A stretch of 58,808 bases of DNA from Oligoflexia bacterium (lineage in GTDB: Bacteria; Bdellovibrionota; Bacteriovoracia; Bacteriovoracales; Bacteriovoracaceae). Every line of letters begins with the position of its first letter. Position 1 is the stretch's first letter. Below, piece after piece: positions 17,998 through 26,751 of this stretch. The stretch lies in contig JADGAN010000034.1 in NCBI GenBank assembly GCA_015231955.1, forward strand, positions 1-58,808, read 5' to 3'. The notes under the pieces were generated by a model that was given only the letters and a program-made list of their open reading frames with translations, was not told where the DNA came from and searched no databases. The position numbers and the translations under genes are program-made.

Positions 17998-18888
17998 CTA
18001 GAGGGCCAGAATTTGTCTACTCCTTTTTAACTTAGCGCTAAGAAGCTTATGATACTCAGTATAATGCCTCTCCAAGGGTGAAAGCATTACTCCCATAAAA
18101 GTTCCACTATGAGCAACAACCACCCTATTGCTTAAGTTTAACTCTTTGGTGATGGTAATTACTTTTTCAAACTTTTTTTTAGGACAAAACTCTTGGTTTA
18201 AGTATGCACTCTTCGTAGAGATCTTTCCTAAGGAGGAGACACTAGAAAGCGCGGAGGGCACACTCTCCAACAATTTTTTATAAAGGCGAAAATGTGCCTG
18301 TGAATAGCTCTTTTGTCGCTTGTTGTACTCAATGGTATCGACAACACCACCATCATCAATCGCCACAATCATCAGCGGAGGAAGCTTCCCTAGATGGCGT
18401 AAAATTTTTACCTCACGATGAAAAAAGGCCACAGCATGGGTATACATCACCCCGTCAGAAGGTTCCACCTCTCGCAAGAGTTGAAACAAGAGGGTGTGGG
18501 ATACTTTTAACTTATAAGCACTCTTAATAGCACGAATAGTGGCGACTAAATCGGCGGTAGAACTTGCAAGCCCCTTTCCTTCGGGAAGTTCACTCTCTAA
18601 AAGCAGGTATCCAGAGTGTGGAAGCTTAAAATGGTTAAGCATCCTGGCCGCCACTTGGCCTGCCTTTCGTTTATGAGAAGGATAAACTACCACCTCTGAA
18701 GATTTCTTGTCGTTAGTGCCAACAGTGCCCACAGTGGCAATAAAAGTAACACGACTTTTCAGTGCGATGGGGAGTGTAACTAAAAACTCTTTCCCCTGCG
18801 CGAGTGCTCCTTGCAAAAGTTCACCAAACGACCCATGACAACACCCCTGGCCTACTACAAGTAGTGATGAACTTCTCCCTAAACTCAT
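17998..18888 (-). CDS. GHMP kinase, PduX-like L-threonine kinase
   Basis: 296 residues. The N-terminus CCHGSFGELLQGALAQGKEF followed by TLPIALKS is the P-x-x-GEL-x-QG signature of PduX. The ATP loop PEGKGLASSTADLVATI is the GHMP phosphate-binding motif in its PduX form. PduX makes L-threonine-O-3-phosphate for the aminopropanol arm of cobalamin. No cobalamin genes lie nearby, so here the product may feed a different pathway. Its ATG overlaps the stop of the upstream FAD oxidase (ATGA), which indicates coupled translation, and the threonine exporter gene follows. Confidence 0.75.
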   Translation of the reverse strand: MSLGRSSSLLVVGQGCCHGSFGELLQGALAQGKEFLVTLPIALKSRVTFIATVGTVGTNDKKSSEVVVYPSHKRKAGQVAARMLNHFKLPHSGYLLLESELPEGKGLASSTADLVATIRAIKSAYKLKVSHTLLFQLLREVEPSDGVMYTHAVAFFHREVKILRHLGKLPPLMIVAIDDGGVVDTIEYNKRQKSYSQAHFRLYKKLLESVPSALSSVSSLGKISTKSAYLNQEFCPKKKFEKVITITKELNLSNRVVVAHSGTFMGVMLSPLERHYTEYHKLLSAKLKRSRQILAL

Positions 18889-20360
18889 AAAGACATAAAT
18901 CCGTGAGGGAAAAATTGCCGATAAGGATCGTAGCGATCTTTTAACTTTTTAAACAGCTCCTGCTCCACCTCTCCGTAAAAATCTTGCATGAATTTTTTCT
19001 TTAACACCCCTACCCCATGCTCTGCAAAAGGAGAACAGAGTACAAAAGGATCTTTTTTCAGAGCAATCTTTTTATAGAGTTCCTCTAAAAATTGATCACA
19101 CTTGCTGATCGCGTGGCCATCACTACTTTTAGGCGTGAAATTAAAATGCAAATGAGCAGAAGCAAAATGGCCAAAAAGGTATGATTCCTCAATTTTGCGT
19201 GCTTCAAGGTAAAGATCTAACAATTTGGGAAAGTCGTGTGCTGCCACTTGAAGATCGGTTCCTTTTTTAGTCACTCCTTTGCGTGCATTACTCTCCTGAA
19301 TCGTTCTCGGTACGGCCACTCTTAAGCAGTGGTAATCTTCGCAAGGTAGTTGCATAATTCTATCCATAGATAGCACATGTTCATTACTTTCATTATTTTC
19401 ATTTTCAAAAAAAGCAATTAACTTATCGTAAAAATCGTCCAATGCTGCAGAAGTCACCTCTAAAAACAGCACATCTTGATCTGGAGGGAAGTTATCGATA
19501 CATTTAAGTACACTCTCCTGATCACTCATGCGCAATAACGTTAAAGAGTTTGCATCCAAAAACTCTGCTGCCCAAACTAAGGGAGCTTCCTCCGTATTAT
19601 CTTTATTATCTTTTCTACAAAATTGCTGTAAAAAATTAAAAATTTGTTGATGCCAAAAATGGCCTTTTTCCCAGCGAGGAAGCATAATTGCAAAGTAGCT
19701 ATGATCCACTAAACTGGTTACCTCCATTTCAATGGCCACAATCACACCCAGCTGTCCTTCAGTACCAATCATTAAGTCGCTCTCATATTCCATGTAAGGT
19801 GCATGGGGATTTTTAAAATGGTGTTGATGGTAAGCTGCAAGTTTTTGTTGATAGGGAACAAAATCGATAAGTGCATCAGAGTGCAACTTTTTGGCACGAA
19901 GCAGGCGTTGCACCTCTCCCTTGTAATCCATAAACTCTACTGCAACTATCTGTGCGCGCACATTTCCGAAGGCAAAAGAGCGCTCTCCACTTGCCGCAGT
20001 GGCAACTCCCCCAAGCACACTGGCACTCTCATCGGTAGGTGCCACCTTGAGATCAAGCCCCTGCTCTTTCAAAAAGAGACGCAGCTCCTCCCAAGTCACT
20101 GCTCCTTCAAGGCGAACAAGACAATTTTCTAGAAGCGTGATCCTCTTCGGTAGCATTGTTAGATCGGCCAATACCAAGCGAGCAATGGTCGCAACTGGCC
20201 TAAAGTGAAAACGCTCTTGCTCGATTAATTCAAAGGGAATCACCGTGGAGGTCTTGGAGGCGGTATAAATCGTGGGGATGCGAGTGTGAATATGTTTTTT
20301 TAACGCATCTAAATCGCAAATTCGTACTTGTTCAAGTTTCACTTCAGCTATACCCTCCAT
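18885..20360 (-). CDS. FAD-linked oxidase (GlcD/D-lactate dehydrogenase type)
   Basis: 491 residues. The N-terminal PCMH FAD-binding domain includes VRLEGAVTWEELRLFLKEQG, TDESASVLGGVATAASGE and GTEGQLGVIVAIEME. The C-terminal FAD-oxidase domain has a histidine-rich HFASAHLHFNFTPK segment and ends with DPYRQFFPHGFMSL. Enzymes of this type oxidise 2-hydroxy acids or similar alcohols. The stop overlaps the kinase start, making these two the most tightly coupled pair of the six-gene run. The ATG at 20360 lacks a ribosome site; a GTG at 20342 with GGAGG upstream is a possible alternative start. Confidence 0.82.
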   Translation of the reverse strand: MEGIAEVKLEQVRICDLDALKKHIHTRIPTIYTASKTSTVIPFELIEQERFHFRPVATIARLVLADLTMLPKRITLLENCLVRLEGAVTWEELRLFLKEQGLDLKVAPTDESASVLGGVATAASGERSFAFGNVRAQIVAVEFMDYKGEVQRLLRAKKLHSDALIDFVPYQQKLAAYHQHHFKNPHAPYMEYESDLMIGTEGQLGVIVAIEMEVTSLVDHSYFAIMLPRWEKGHFWHQQIFNFLQQFCRKDNKDNTEEAPLVWAAEFLDANSLTLLRMSDQESVLKCIDNFPPDQDVLFLEVTSAALDDFYDKLIAFFENENNESNEHVLSMDRIMQLPCEDYHCLRVAVPRTIQESNARKGVTKKGTDLQVAAHDFPKLLDLYLEARKIEESYLFGHFASAHLHFNFTPKSSDGHAISKCDQFLEELYKKIALKKDPFVLCSPFAEHGVGVLKKKFMQDFYGEVEQELFKKLKDRYDPYRQFFPHGFMSL

Positions 20361-20389
20361 TGCTACAGCATTAACTTTAAGGTAATTAT

Positions 20390-20418
20390 TTGGATTTTGT
20401 TTTTAGTAGTGCTACAAT
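20390..20418 (+). promoter_or_regulatory. Sigma70-type promoter
   Basis: TTGGAT (20390-20395) and TACAAT (20413-20418) with an exact 17-bp spacer, about 50 bp upstream of the methyltransferase start at 20468. Confidence 0.55.
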
Positions 20419-20467
20419 AAATTTTTAGACGAGATCGCAAGATCTGTCCATCGTCAGGAGAGGGAAA

Positions 20468-21313
20468 ATGAAAAAATTGTCGAAGGTGCATACAAAAACA
20501 CGTAAAAATCATTACCTTCATGGTTATACCACGAAAGAACAGGCACGCTTACGAGAGCAAGCACGTTTTTTAGAGTTCCTTACTCACCAGGATATTAATT
20601 TTTCCAATACAAAAAATATTTTAGAGGTCGGCTGTGGTGTCGGTGCTCAAAGCGAAATTCTCTTGCGACGCTTTCCAGAAGCACACCTGACCTGCATTGA
20701 TCTTAATCCTCATCAAATTGCGTCCGCACGCGAACACTTAAAAAAATTTGCACATTATCAAGGAAGGTACACCATCAAAGAGATGAATGCGTGTGATTTA
20801 TCGCTTGAATCGAAGAGCTTTGATGGTGCTTTTTTGTGTTGGGTTCTCGAGCATATTGAACGGCCGGAGCAAGTCTTAAACGAAGTCAGGCGTGTACTAC
20901 GCTCAGGTGCTCGCATCTATGTCACCGAGGTGATGAATTTTAGCTTTTTTTTAGAACCATACTCTCCCAATCTTTGGAAATATTGGATGGCCTTTAACGA
21001 CTACCAATATGAACAAGCAGGTGATCCTTTTGTTGGTGCCAAGCTTGGAAATTTGCTCACCAAAGTGGGCTTTTCCAATGTGCACACCAATGTCAAAACT
21101 ATGCATTATGATAATCGTTGGCCGGAGTTGCGCCGAGAGGTGATTGAGTATTGGACAAAGTTAATGCTTTCTGCTGCCAAACAACTCATTACCGCCAAGG
21201 CCACCTCAAAAGAGATTGTCTCTGCCGCTCTAGCAGAGTTACAACAAGTGCGCAAAGATCCCAATGCAGTCTTCTTCTACTCCTTCATGCAAGCACACGC
21301 AGACGTTCTATGA
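20468..21313 (+). CDS. SAM-dependent methyltransferase (Methyltransf_11/25 type)
   Basis: 281 residues. Motif I is ILEVGCGVGAQSEIL, then TCIDLNPHQIASA; motif IV is FDGAFLCWVLEHIERPEQVL and motif VI VRRVLRSGARIYVTEVM. The substrate is unknown. The first 20 residues are strongly basic. GAGAGGGAAA precedes the ATG and a good promoter lies upstream. It is transcribed divergently from the six-gene run at 13.5-20.4 kb and ends two bases before the convergent large secreted protein. Confidence 0.85.
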   Translation: MKKLSKVHTKTRKNHYLHGYTTKEQARLREQARFLEFLTHQDINFSNTKNILEVGCGVGAQSEILLRRFPEAHLTCIDLNPHQIASAREHLKKFAHYQGRYTIKEMNACDLSLESKSFDGAFLCWVLEHIERPEQVLNEVRRVLRSGARIYVTEVMNFSFFLEPYSPNLWKYWMAFNDYQYEQAGDPFVGAKLGNLLTKVGFSNVHTNVKTMHYDNRWPELRREVIEYWTKLMLSAAKQLITAKATSKEIVSAALAELQQVRKDPNAVFFYSFMQAHADVL

Positions 21314-21315
21314 TT

Positions 21316-24300
21316 TTATTGAGGGAGGGTGTTTAGGAGTTCGCTAGCGAGTTTAAGCCGCTTGAGTCTAAGCTCAAAAACTTCAGGCGCAAACTTTTTG
21401 AGCAGCTTATATTTGCTGGAGATTTTTTTCTCCTCCCCAGCAGGAATAAGCGTCATCTTGCTCTCTTCTGCAGCGATCTCTTCTTTAAGCTCTGCTATAC
21501 TGGAAGCGACAGGATCAACAACTCGTTGGCGTCGAAAGAGTCCTCTTGTTGTTTTTGGTGGGTTGATAAGCGACTCCTCTTTTTGTGTAACTAAGAGTAA
21601 AGCTTTTTGTAGCGGATTTAAGGATTCGTAAGGGGCCGCTTTGTACAACTCTTTTAATTTATCTTTCTCTTTTAAGATGGCACTCTTCTCAAAGGATGCA
21701 GGAATACCAATATCCATCATCTTTTCAACCGTCTCTAGTGAGCGCACTAACGCTTCCATTTTAGGCCTTGCAAAGTTACGCATTCCTTCAAATTTACTCT
21801 CTGTGCTTCGCTCTTGTTCGTCATCTTTAATTAAGGTTGGATCATCATCAACGCTCCTTACTCCATGTTCAAGCTTAGCGATAATTTGACCTCCTTGTTT
21901 AAAATAAGCAGCAGATTGATCAAGCGCCAACTGCTTTCCCTCTCCTACGGTCGCCGTTGCAGTAAATTTACTCGCCTCCTCTACCGGTTCTACTTGCGCA
22001 CTATTTTCACTCTTAATCGCCAGCGATTCACTACGGCCACCCAAGAGGAGGTGAATGGCCGCAAGGCCATCAAGCCCTTGTGTTCCAAGATCGTTAATGA
22101 ATTTTAAAATCTCCATGGCCTGCTCATCTTGCCCTTGGTGGTTTAAAGTAGAGACCAAATTGGATAACACTTTGGCAGAGATACCTGTGCGTGCAGCGGC
22201 CTCTTTAATCGCGTCGCTACCTTCACCCAGCGATTTCGCTAGTAACGTATTGATGTCCTCTGGGTAGATGGTCTTTTCTAAAGAGAGTTTCAAATTTTCT
22301 CCTTTACCCTTATGGGTATGGTAATCGAGAATTCTCCCAAAGAGGTGGTTGATCTCTTGGATGGGTCCATTGTGTTCATTACCCAAAACTTTGCTATCGT
22401 TAAATTCTGCACGTAGCGTGATACCATCAGGGTAGCTACTGGTAACCTCTCGTCCCTCTTCATTCATCTGCTGGCGATAGACAGTCTTCACACTCGCATA
22501 CACATTTCTACTCTCATCCCCGCTACGAAGCGTTCTCTTGGCAATCTCCATCTGCCAAGTTTTATACTCCATCGCCTCTTCACCATTGGTCTCTACAACG
22601 GTAGGATTGGCCTTTAACACCGATTTGGACCACTCATGCCAAGGAGTTAAATAGGCACTTATCTTATTCTTATGGGCCGGACTAATCGCTGCAGAAAAGT
22701 AACTTTGAGCAATTCCTCTACGGGCCAGCAGTGGCCCATCTTTTCTCATCGCCCCTAATATTCTTTGTGCTTCATTCATATTTTTTTTGAAGGCCTTATC
22801 TTTCATCGCCTGTGGGTCTTGAAAGTAGCGAATGTGTCCCGTCTCTACAAACTCTTTATAATCATCCTCAGCACCATCAACATCAAAATCAAAAACCAAC
22901 TGGTAATTAATACTCTTAAGTAATGACTTGGCAGCGCTTGCTCCGAAAACTCTTGCCACTTCTGTAAAAACACCCTTCTCACCAAGCGAGAGTACACTGA
23001 GATCTACTAAAACTTTTTTACCATCCAGTTTCATCACATTGACGCCAAACTCTCCTTGTAATCCACCGGCAACACCAAGCTTTGCCGCCTCAATCCCAGT
23101 AAGTGATGCTAGCGAAAGTACGATCGCCCCGGAAATGCCTCCTGACAAGCGCACATTCACCGATTCCCCATCTTCAAACTTCAAAGGGTGGTAGATATCG
23201 ATTTTTGAGAGCGCTTTTTTTGCCGACTCCAAGGCAAACACTTGATGAAAGCCGTGAATATCATTTTCTTGCAATTTTTTTCTCGCCTCTTCACTATCAT
23301 TCACCCAAAAGATGTGCTCTACCTCCTCATGCTTGTTGATACTTAAGTTCGCACCAATGCCTGGCCCCTTTAAAGATGGTGCAATAAAATCCAAGGGAAC
23401 AGAGACATTTCCAGAGAGGTCGAGTTGCCGGCCATCGGAATGGATCTCTTTAATCTGATGCTTTCCTCTTAAAGAGATAATCGGGCCATCTTTAGGATAC
23501 TGCTTTAACCAGTACACCTGTTTATCTTTAGAAAAGGCCACCGATCCTTGTGCGGCAACACTAAAGCCACACGCATTCATGCCAACGCCAAGGCCAACAC
23601 CCAAATAGTCGCGCCAGCCATACACGTTGGCAGAAGCTCCGACACTATTACCATTGTTGCCAATGTTGTGAGAGAAGTAACCACCGGCCGAGGCGTATCC
23701 AGGAGCAATCAGTCCCCAAGCACCAACAGCATGGTTTGGAGTAGTAAAGCCTCCCTTCACCGTAAGCGCAGAGTTATCTACTCCCACACTCCCCCATGCA
23801 CTGCCATCGCTGGACACAGGAAGATTTGCCTTTAAGGAGAGACCCGCTAAGGGATTTCTAAACCAGTCGACTCCATCTTTTTGAAAAAAGTATCCCGTCT
23901 CCAACTTCACACTCTTCTCACTGCTATGCTCATCAGGTTCAAACCCCACATCCAAGACAAAGGAATTGATATATTTGTGAACCATATCGTTGCTATGGTC
24001 CATGCGCACGCGATCGGAAACTTCCTGCAAGCGACGCCGGTAAGTTGCGCCCATATCTCCCTTAAAAGCACGCACTGAACCATCATTAAAGCGTTTATAA
24101 ACATCATCTAAATTATAATGGTGTTTACTAGTAAGCTCCCTGAGCGTAGCACACACCTCTTTACCATTTTCTGCTCTCGCAATAGGCACATAGTAATCGT
24201 CTAAAATTTTTGAACCCTCTATAAATTGCTCTAAGGTTTTCAAATCATTTTCAAGACAGGCAATAATTGCCTTTTTCTCCTCTGGAGATTTCCAGCGTTG

Positions 24301-24699
24301 CCTAAAATCGACTGCACACTTTGTAGGGTGTAAACGTACATCACTGCCTTCACAAATAATTTTCTCTACTGCTGCCTTATGATCAATCCGCTCAAACTTA
24401 ATCGCCTGTTTAAGATTGAACCATTTTTTTAAAAACTCATCGCCTTTCATTCCTACTTGCTCGTTTACGGGCAAGTTAATTTGAAAATTAGCGCATACAC
24501 CTTGAATAGAGTCGATCTTGGTTTTGACTTCACCTAAAACATACTTTAGAAAAGGGTTATCTTGCAAAAGAGCAGGTGGTGGTGGTGGAAGAGGCCCGCA
24601 ACCATCCTCCTCTGCAAAACTGGGTACCGCTAAGAAGATTAAAGAAAAGCAAGTAATGCTAAAGAACAAAATCCTTTTCATAAGCAATTTCATTTTCAT
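21316..24699 (-). CDS. Very large exported protein, family unknown
   Basis: 1127 residues with a clear Sec signal peptide ending PSFA (residue 29); the mature protein opens with GCG and a run of six prolines. I do not recognise a family. Residues about 250-420 are rich in Gly, Ala, Asn and aromatic residues with an alternating pattern (LIAPGYASAGGYFSHNIG), reminiscent of beta-barrel or beta-solenoid segments. The remaining parts are helical, charged and coiled-coil-prone. AGGA lies seven bases before the ATG. It probably sits in the periplasm or outer membrane. It is monocistronic, between a convergent methyltransferase and the rex region. Confidence 0.75.
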   Translation of the reverse strand: MKMKLLMKRILFFSITCFSLIFLAVPSFAEEDGCGPLPPPPPALLQDNPFLKYVLGEVKTKIDSIQGVCANFQINLPVNEQVGMKGDEFLKKWFNLKQAIKFERIDHKAAVEKIICEGSDVRLHPTKCAVDFRQRWKSPEEKKAIIACLENDLKTLEQFIEGSKILDDYYVPIARAENGKEVCATLRELTSKHHYNLDDVYKRFNDGSVRAFKGDMGATYRRRLQEVSDRVRMDHSNDMVHKYINSFVLDVGFEPDEHSSEKSVKLETGYFFQKDGVDWFRNPLAGLSLKANLPVSSDGSAWGSVGVDNSALTVKGGFTTPNHAVGAWGLIAPGYASAGGYFSHNIGNNGNSVGASANVYGWRDYLGVGLGVGMNACGFSVAAQGSVAFSKDKQVYWLKQYPKDGPIISLRGKHQIKEIHSDGRQLDLSGNVSVPLDFIAPSLKGPGIGANLSINKHEEVEHIFWVNDSEEARKKLQENDIHGFHQVFALESAKKALSKIDIYHPLKFEDGESVNVRLSGGISGAIVLSLASLTGIEAAKLGVAGGLQGEFGVNVMKLDGKKVLVDLSVLSLGEKGVFTEVARVFGASAAKSLLKSINYQLVFDFDVDGAEDDYKEFVETGHIRYFQDPQAMKDKAFKKNMNEAQRILGAMRKDGPLLARRGIAQSYFSAAISPAHKNKISAYLTPWHEWSKSVLKANPTVVETNGEEAMEYKTWQMEIAKRTLRSGDESRNVYASVKTVYRQQMNEEGREVTSSYPDGITLRAEFNDSKVLGNEHNGPIQEINHLFGRILDYHTHKGKGENLKLSLEKTIYPEDINTLLAKSLGEGSDAIKEAAARTGISAKVLSNLVSTLNHQGQDEQAMEILKFINDLGTQGLDGLAAIHLLLGGRSESLAIKSENSAQVEPVEEASKFTATATVGEGKQLALDQSAAYFKQGGQIIAKLEHGVRSVDDDPTLIKDDEQERSTESKFEGMRNFARPKMEALVRSLETVEKMMDIGIPASFEKSAILKEKDKLKELYKAAPYESLNPLQKALLLVTQKEESLINPPKTTRGLFRRQRVVDPVASSIAELKEEIAAEESKMTLIPAGEEKKISSKYKLLKKFAPEVFELRLKRLKLASELLNTLPQ

Positions 24700-24780
24700 A
24701 ACAACGTCCTATTGTTGAAAATATTTTATAAGGCCCATGCTATTTTATATGATGAAAACAAATTTTCTTTTTCTCTTGAG

Positions 24781-24813
24781 AAAAAAAATCTGCCCTCTAA
24801 AAATTTCAAGAGG
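24781..24813 (-). terminator. Rho-independent terminator downstream of rex
   Basis: Read on the minus strand, CCTCT (24813-24809) pairs with AGAGG (24798-24794) and is followed five bases later by eight consecutive T. It lies about 60 bp after the rex stop codon. The stem is short, so efficiency is uncertain. Confidence 0.5.
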
Positions 24814-24874
24814 TTATTTTAGGATCATCGTAAACGAAGCCAGGACACTGCCATCCATGGTTGCTATTAGGGCA

Positions 24875-25507
24875 TTAGCGACGGCCACGAGAAAAATAGA
24901 CAGTCTTTTCGAGGGAAGTAGTGATATCGATACACTCAAGGTAAACATCGGCAGGGACTTTCAGTAGCACTGGAGAAAAGTTTAAAATCCCACGTATTCC
25001 ACTCTCAACCAGCGTATTGGCAATCGCTTGCGCCTCTTGTGCTGGCACCGTAATAATGGCAATTTTAATTTCTCGCTCCCGAGTGAACTTTTGTAAATCG
25101 CGCATATGAAAACATTCGCAGCCTGAGATCACTCGATCCACCTTATTAGCATCAACATCAAAGGCGGCCACAATGGAGAGCTTTGGCCGTTTATGTGTAA
25201 AGTAAGATAAGATGGCCTTCCCTAAATTTCCTACCCCAATCAAGATCACATCTTGAACCTCCTTGGGATCGATCAAGTCATCGATCTCGTAGAGAAACTC
25301 ACTGACGCGATACCCTTGTTGAGGTACCCCTTTTAAGTGAAAGTACATCAAATCCCTGCGCACCTGTGCCGGAGAGACGCGCACTTCGCTGGCAAGCTCA
25401 TGGGAAAAGATAAACTCCTTTCCAATGCTCTGGTATTCGAGCAAAATCTCGCGGTAGCGACAAATCCTCTCCACACTTTTTTCTGGAATTTTTTTTCTAA
25501 CCATCAT
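24875..25507 (-). CDS. rex: Redox-sensing transcriptional repressor Rex
   Basis: 210 residues, normal for the family. The N-terminal winged helix (about 1-80) has FSHELASEVRVSPAQVRRDL, and the NAD(H)-binding Rossmann domain has VILIGVGNLGKAI and FDVDANKV. Rex releases DNA when the NADH/NAD ratio rises and typically controls fermentation and hydrogenase genes. It is divergent from the hydrogenase operon, and a site nearly identical to the Rex consensus lies in the shared intergenic region. It therefore very probably controls that operon, and perhaps itself. Confidence 0.95.
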   Translation of the reverse strand: MMVRKKIPEKSVERICRYREILLEYQSIGKEFIFSHELASEVRVSPAQVRRDLMYFHLKGVPQQGYRVSEFLYEIDDLIDPKEVQDVILIGVGNLGKAILSYFTHKRPKLSIVAAFDVDANKVDRVISGCECFHMRDLQKFTREREIKIAIITVPAQEAQAIANTLVESGIRGILNFSPVLLKVPADVYLECIDITTSLEKTVYFSRGRR

Positions 25508-25638
25508 CTGTTTTTTGCCTTCTCTTTTTTGGAAATCCTTAAAGGCCTAAAAAGGCCCATCTTTACGTTAAATAATTTTTATTTCCCGGACAATAACAAA
25601 TCGCTGATTTTTCGATAAACACAGGTTATCACAGGCAA

Positions 25639-25656
25639 TTGTGAATTAATTAACAA
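25639..25656. promoter_or_regulatory. Rex operator
   Basis: TTGTGAATTAATTAACAA matches the Rex consensus TTGTGAA-N4-TTCACAA at all but one of the 14 specified positions. It lies between divergent rex and the hydrogenase operon, eight bp upstream of a -35 box. Half-sites TTGTGAT occur again at 25680 and at 25744, and TTCACAA occurs at 25714, so there may be weaker secondary sites. Confidence 0.8.
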
Positions 25657-25663
25657 ATTGTTC

Positions 25664-25691
25664 TTGATTTGATTAAAGTTTGTGATAAAAT
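25664..25691 (+). promoter_or_regulatory. Predicted promoter of the hydrogenase operon
   Basis: TTGATT (25664-25669) and TAAAAT (25686-25691) with a 16-bp spacer, about 80 bp upstream of the first gene. A TTGTGAT half-site overlaps the end of the spacer and the Rex operator abuts the upstream side, which suits control by NADH level. Confidence 0.5.
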
Positions 25692-25772
25692 ATTCGATAT
25701 GAACGTTACAAGATTCACAAATCAAAAATACAAATTATTTTTATTGTGATTAACATTTCAAAGGAGGATCCG

Positions 25773-26192
25773 ATGGCAAAGATTATCTGCATCGACGACG
25801 ACAGAGACATTATTGACAGCTGCAAAATGACCTTGGAATCGAAGGGGCACACCGTGGAGAGCGCCCGAGGTGGCAATGAAGGGTATGAGAAGGCCAAAAG
25901 TTTCAAACCTGACCTAATTATTTTAGATGTGATGATGGATGATAATACCGATGGCTTTCACACCGCCTATAAATTCAGAGAGGAGGCAAGCTTAAAGTAT
26001 GTCCCTATTTTGATGCTCACCTCGATTAATCAAATCAGCAAACTTAAATTCAATAAGAAAAGTGATGCAGAGTTTTTACCCGTTGATGAGTTTATTGAAA
26101 AGCCTATTCGTCCTGATAAATTAATCGAAGTGACCAATAAACTGTTAAGTTTGAAAAAAGAGCAGATCAATGTTGATGGATCGAATAAATAA
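25773..26192 (+). CDS. Single-domain response regulator of the hydrogenase operon
   Basis: 139 residues. Receiver domain with CIDDDRD, the phospho-acceptor Asp in LIILDVMMDDNTDGF, a conserved Thr in LMLTSIN and Lys in FIEKPIRP. The ATG is six bases after AAGGAGG. The insertion DDNTDG after the phosphorylation site is shared with the receiver encoded at 32564 (MENKDSG), which suggests common ancestry. It has no output domain. As first gene of the hydrogenase operon it is a likely partner of the H-cluster-containing kinase at 30496. Confidence 0.92.
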   Translation: MAKIICIDDDRDIIDSCKMTLESKGHTVESARGGNEGYEKAKSFKPDLIILDVMMDDNTDGFHTAYKFREEASLKYVPILMLTSINQISKLKFNKKSDAEFLPVDEFIEKPIRPDKLIEVTNKLLSLKKEQINVDGSNK

Positions 26193-26208
26193 CTCAATTT
26201 TTTAAGTT

Positions 26209-26238
26209 ACTCCCTATAGAGGCCAATCTATAGGGAGT
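26209..26238 (+). promoter_or_regulatory. Intercistronic hairpin
   Basis: ACTCCCTATAGA (26209-26220) and TCTATAGGGAGT (26227-26238) form a perfect 12-bp stem with a six-base loop, between the response regulator and the NuoE-like gene. The T-rich stretch begins only some ten bases later, so it may be a partial terminator or an mRNA processing or stability element that sets different levels for regulator and enzyme. Confidence 0.65.
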
Positions 26239-26278
26239 GCGCTTTAACTTTTTTATTTTAAGCTGTGGAGATTTAATA

Positions 26279-26737
26279 ATGGCAATGGTGGAAAGTATCT
26301 TAAAAAAATATCACTCATCCAAGCGCGATCAATTGATACCGATACTGCAAGCAATTCAAGAAGCGCAAGGGTTCCTCTCGCGCGAAAGCATTATCCGTGT
26401 TGGAGAATTTTTAAATCTCCCAGTCTCCAAAATTTATGGAGTGGCCACCTTTTATAATCAGTTTCGCTTTAAGGCGATCGGAAAATACCATGTGATGATT
26501 TGTAGAGGAACTGCCTGCCATGTCAAGGGATCTAAGAGCATTCTAGAACTACTCGAGGAGAATTTACAAATCAAGGCCGGTGATACCAGTCGTGATGGCC
26601 TCTTTAGTATCGAAGTGGTGGCATGTATCGGGGCCTGTGGACTCGCACCAGTGATTAGTATTAATGGTGAGTTTCATGGGCACTTAACCAAAGAAAAACT
26701 CATTACACTCTTAGATGAGTGTCGAAAAAATAAATAG
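26279..26737 (+). CDS. hydC: [FeFe] hydrogenase NuoE-like [2Fe-2S] subunit (HydC/HndA)
   Basis: 152 residues from the ATG at 26279, which has GGAG eight bases upstream. The N-terminal helical bundle has KIYGVATFYNQFRF, and the thioredoxin-like C-terminal domain has the four [2Fe-2S] cysteines in CRGTACHVKG and CIGACGLAP. It is the small electron-transfer subunit of trimeric NAD(P)-linked and electron-bifurcating [FeFe] hydrogenases and sits beside the NuoF-like subunit. Symbol by analogy with Thermotoga HydABC. Confidence 0.93.
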   Translation: MAMVESILKKYHSSKRDQLIPILQAIQEAQGFLSRESIIRVGEFLNLPVSKIYGVATFYNQFRFKAIGKYHVMICRGTACHVKGSKSILELLEENLQIKAGDTSRDGLFSIEVVACIGACGLAPVISINGEFHGHLTKEKLITLLDECRKNK

Positions 26738-26751
26738 AGGAAGAGATTCAT

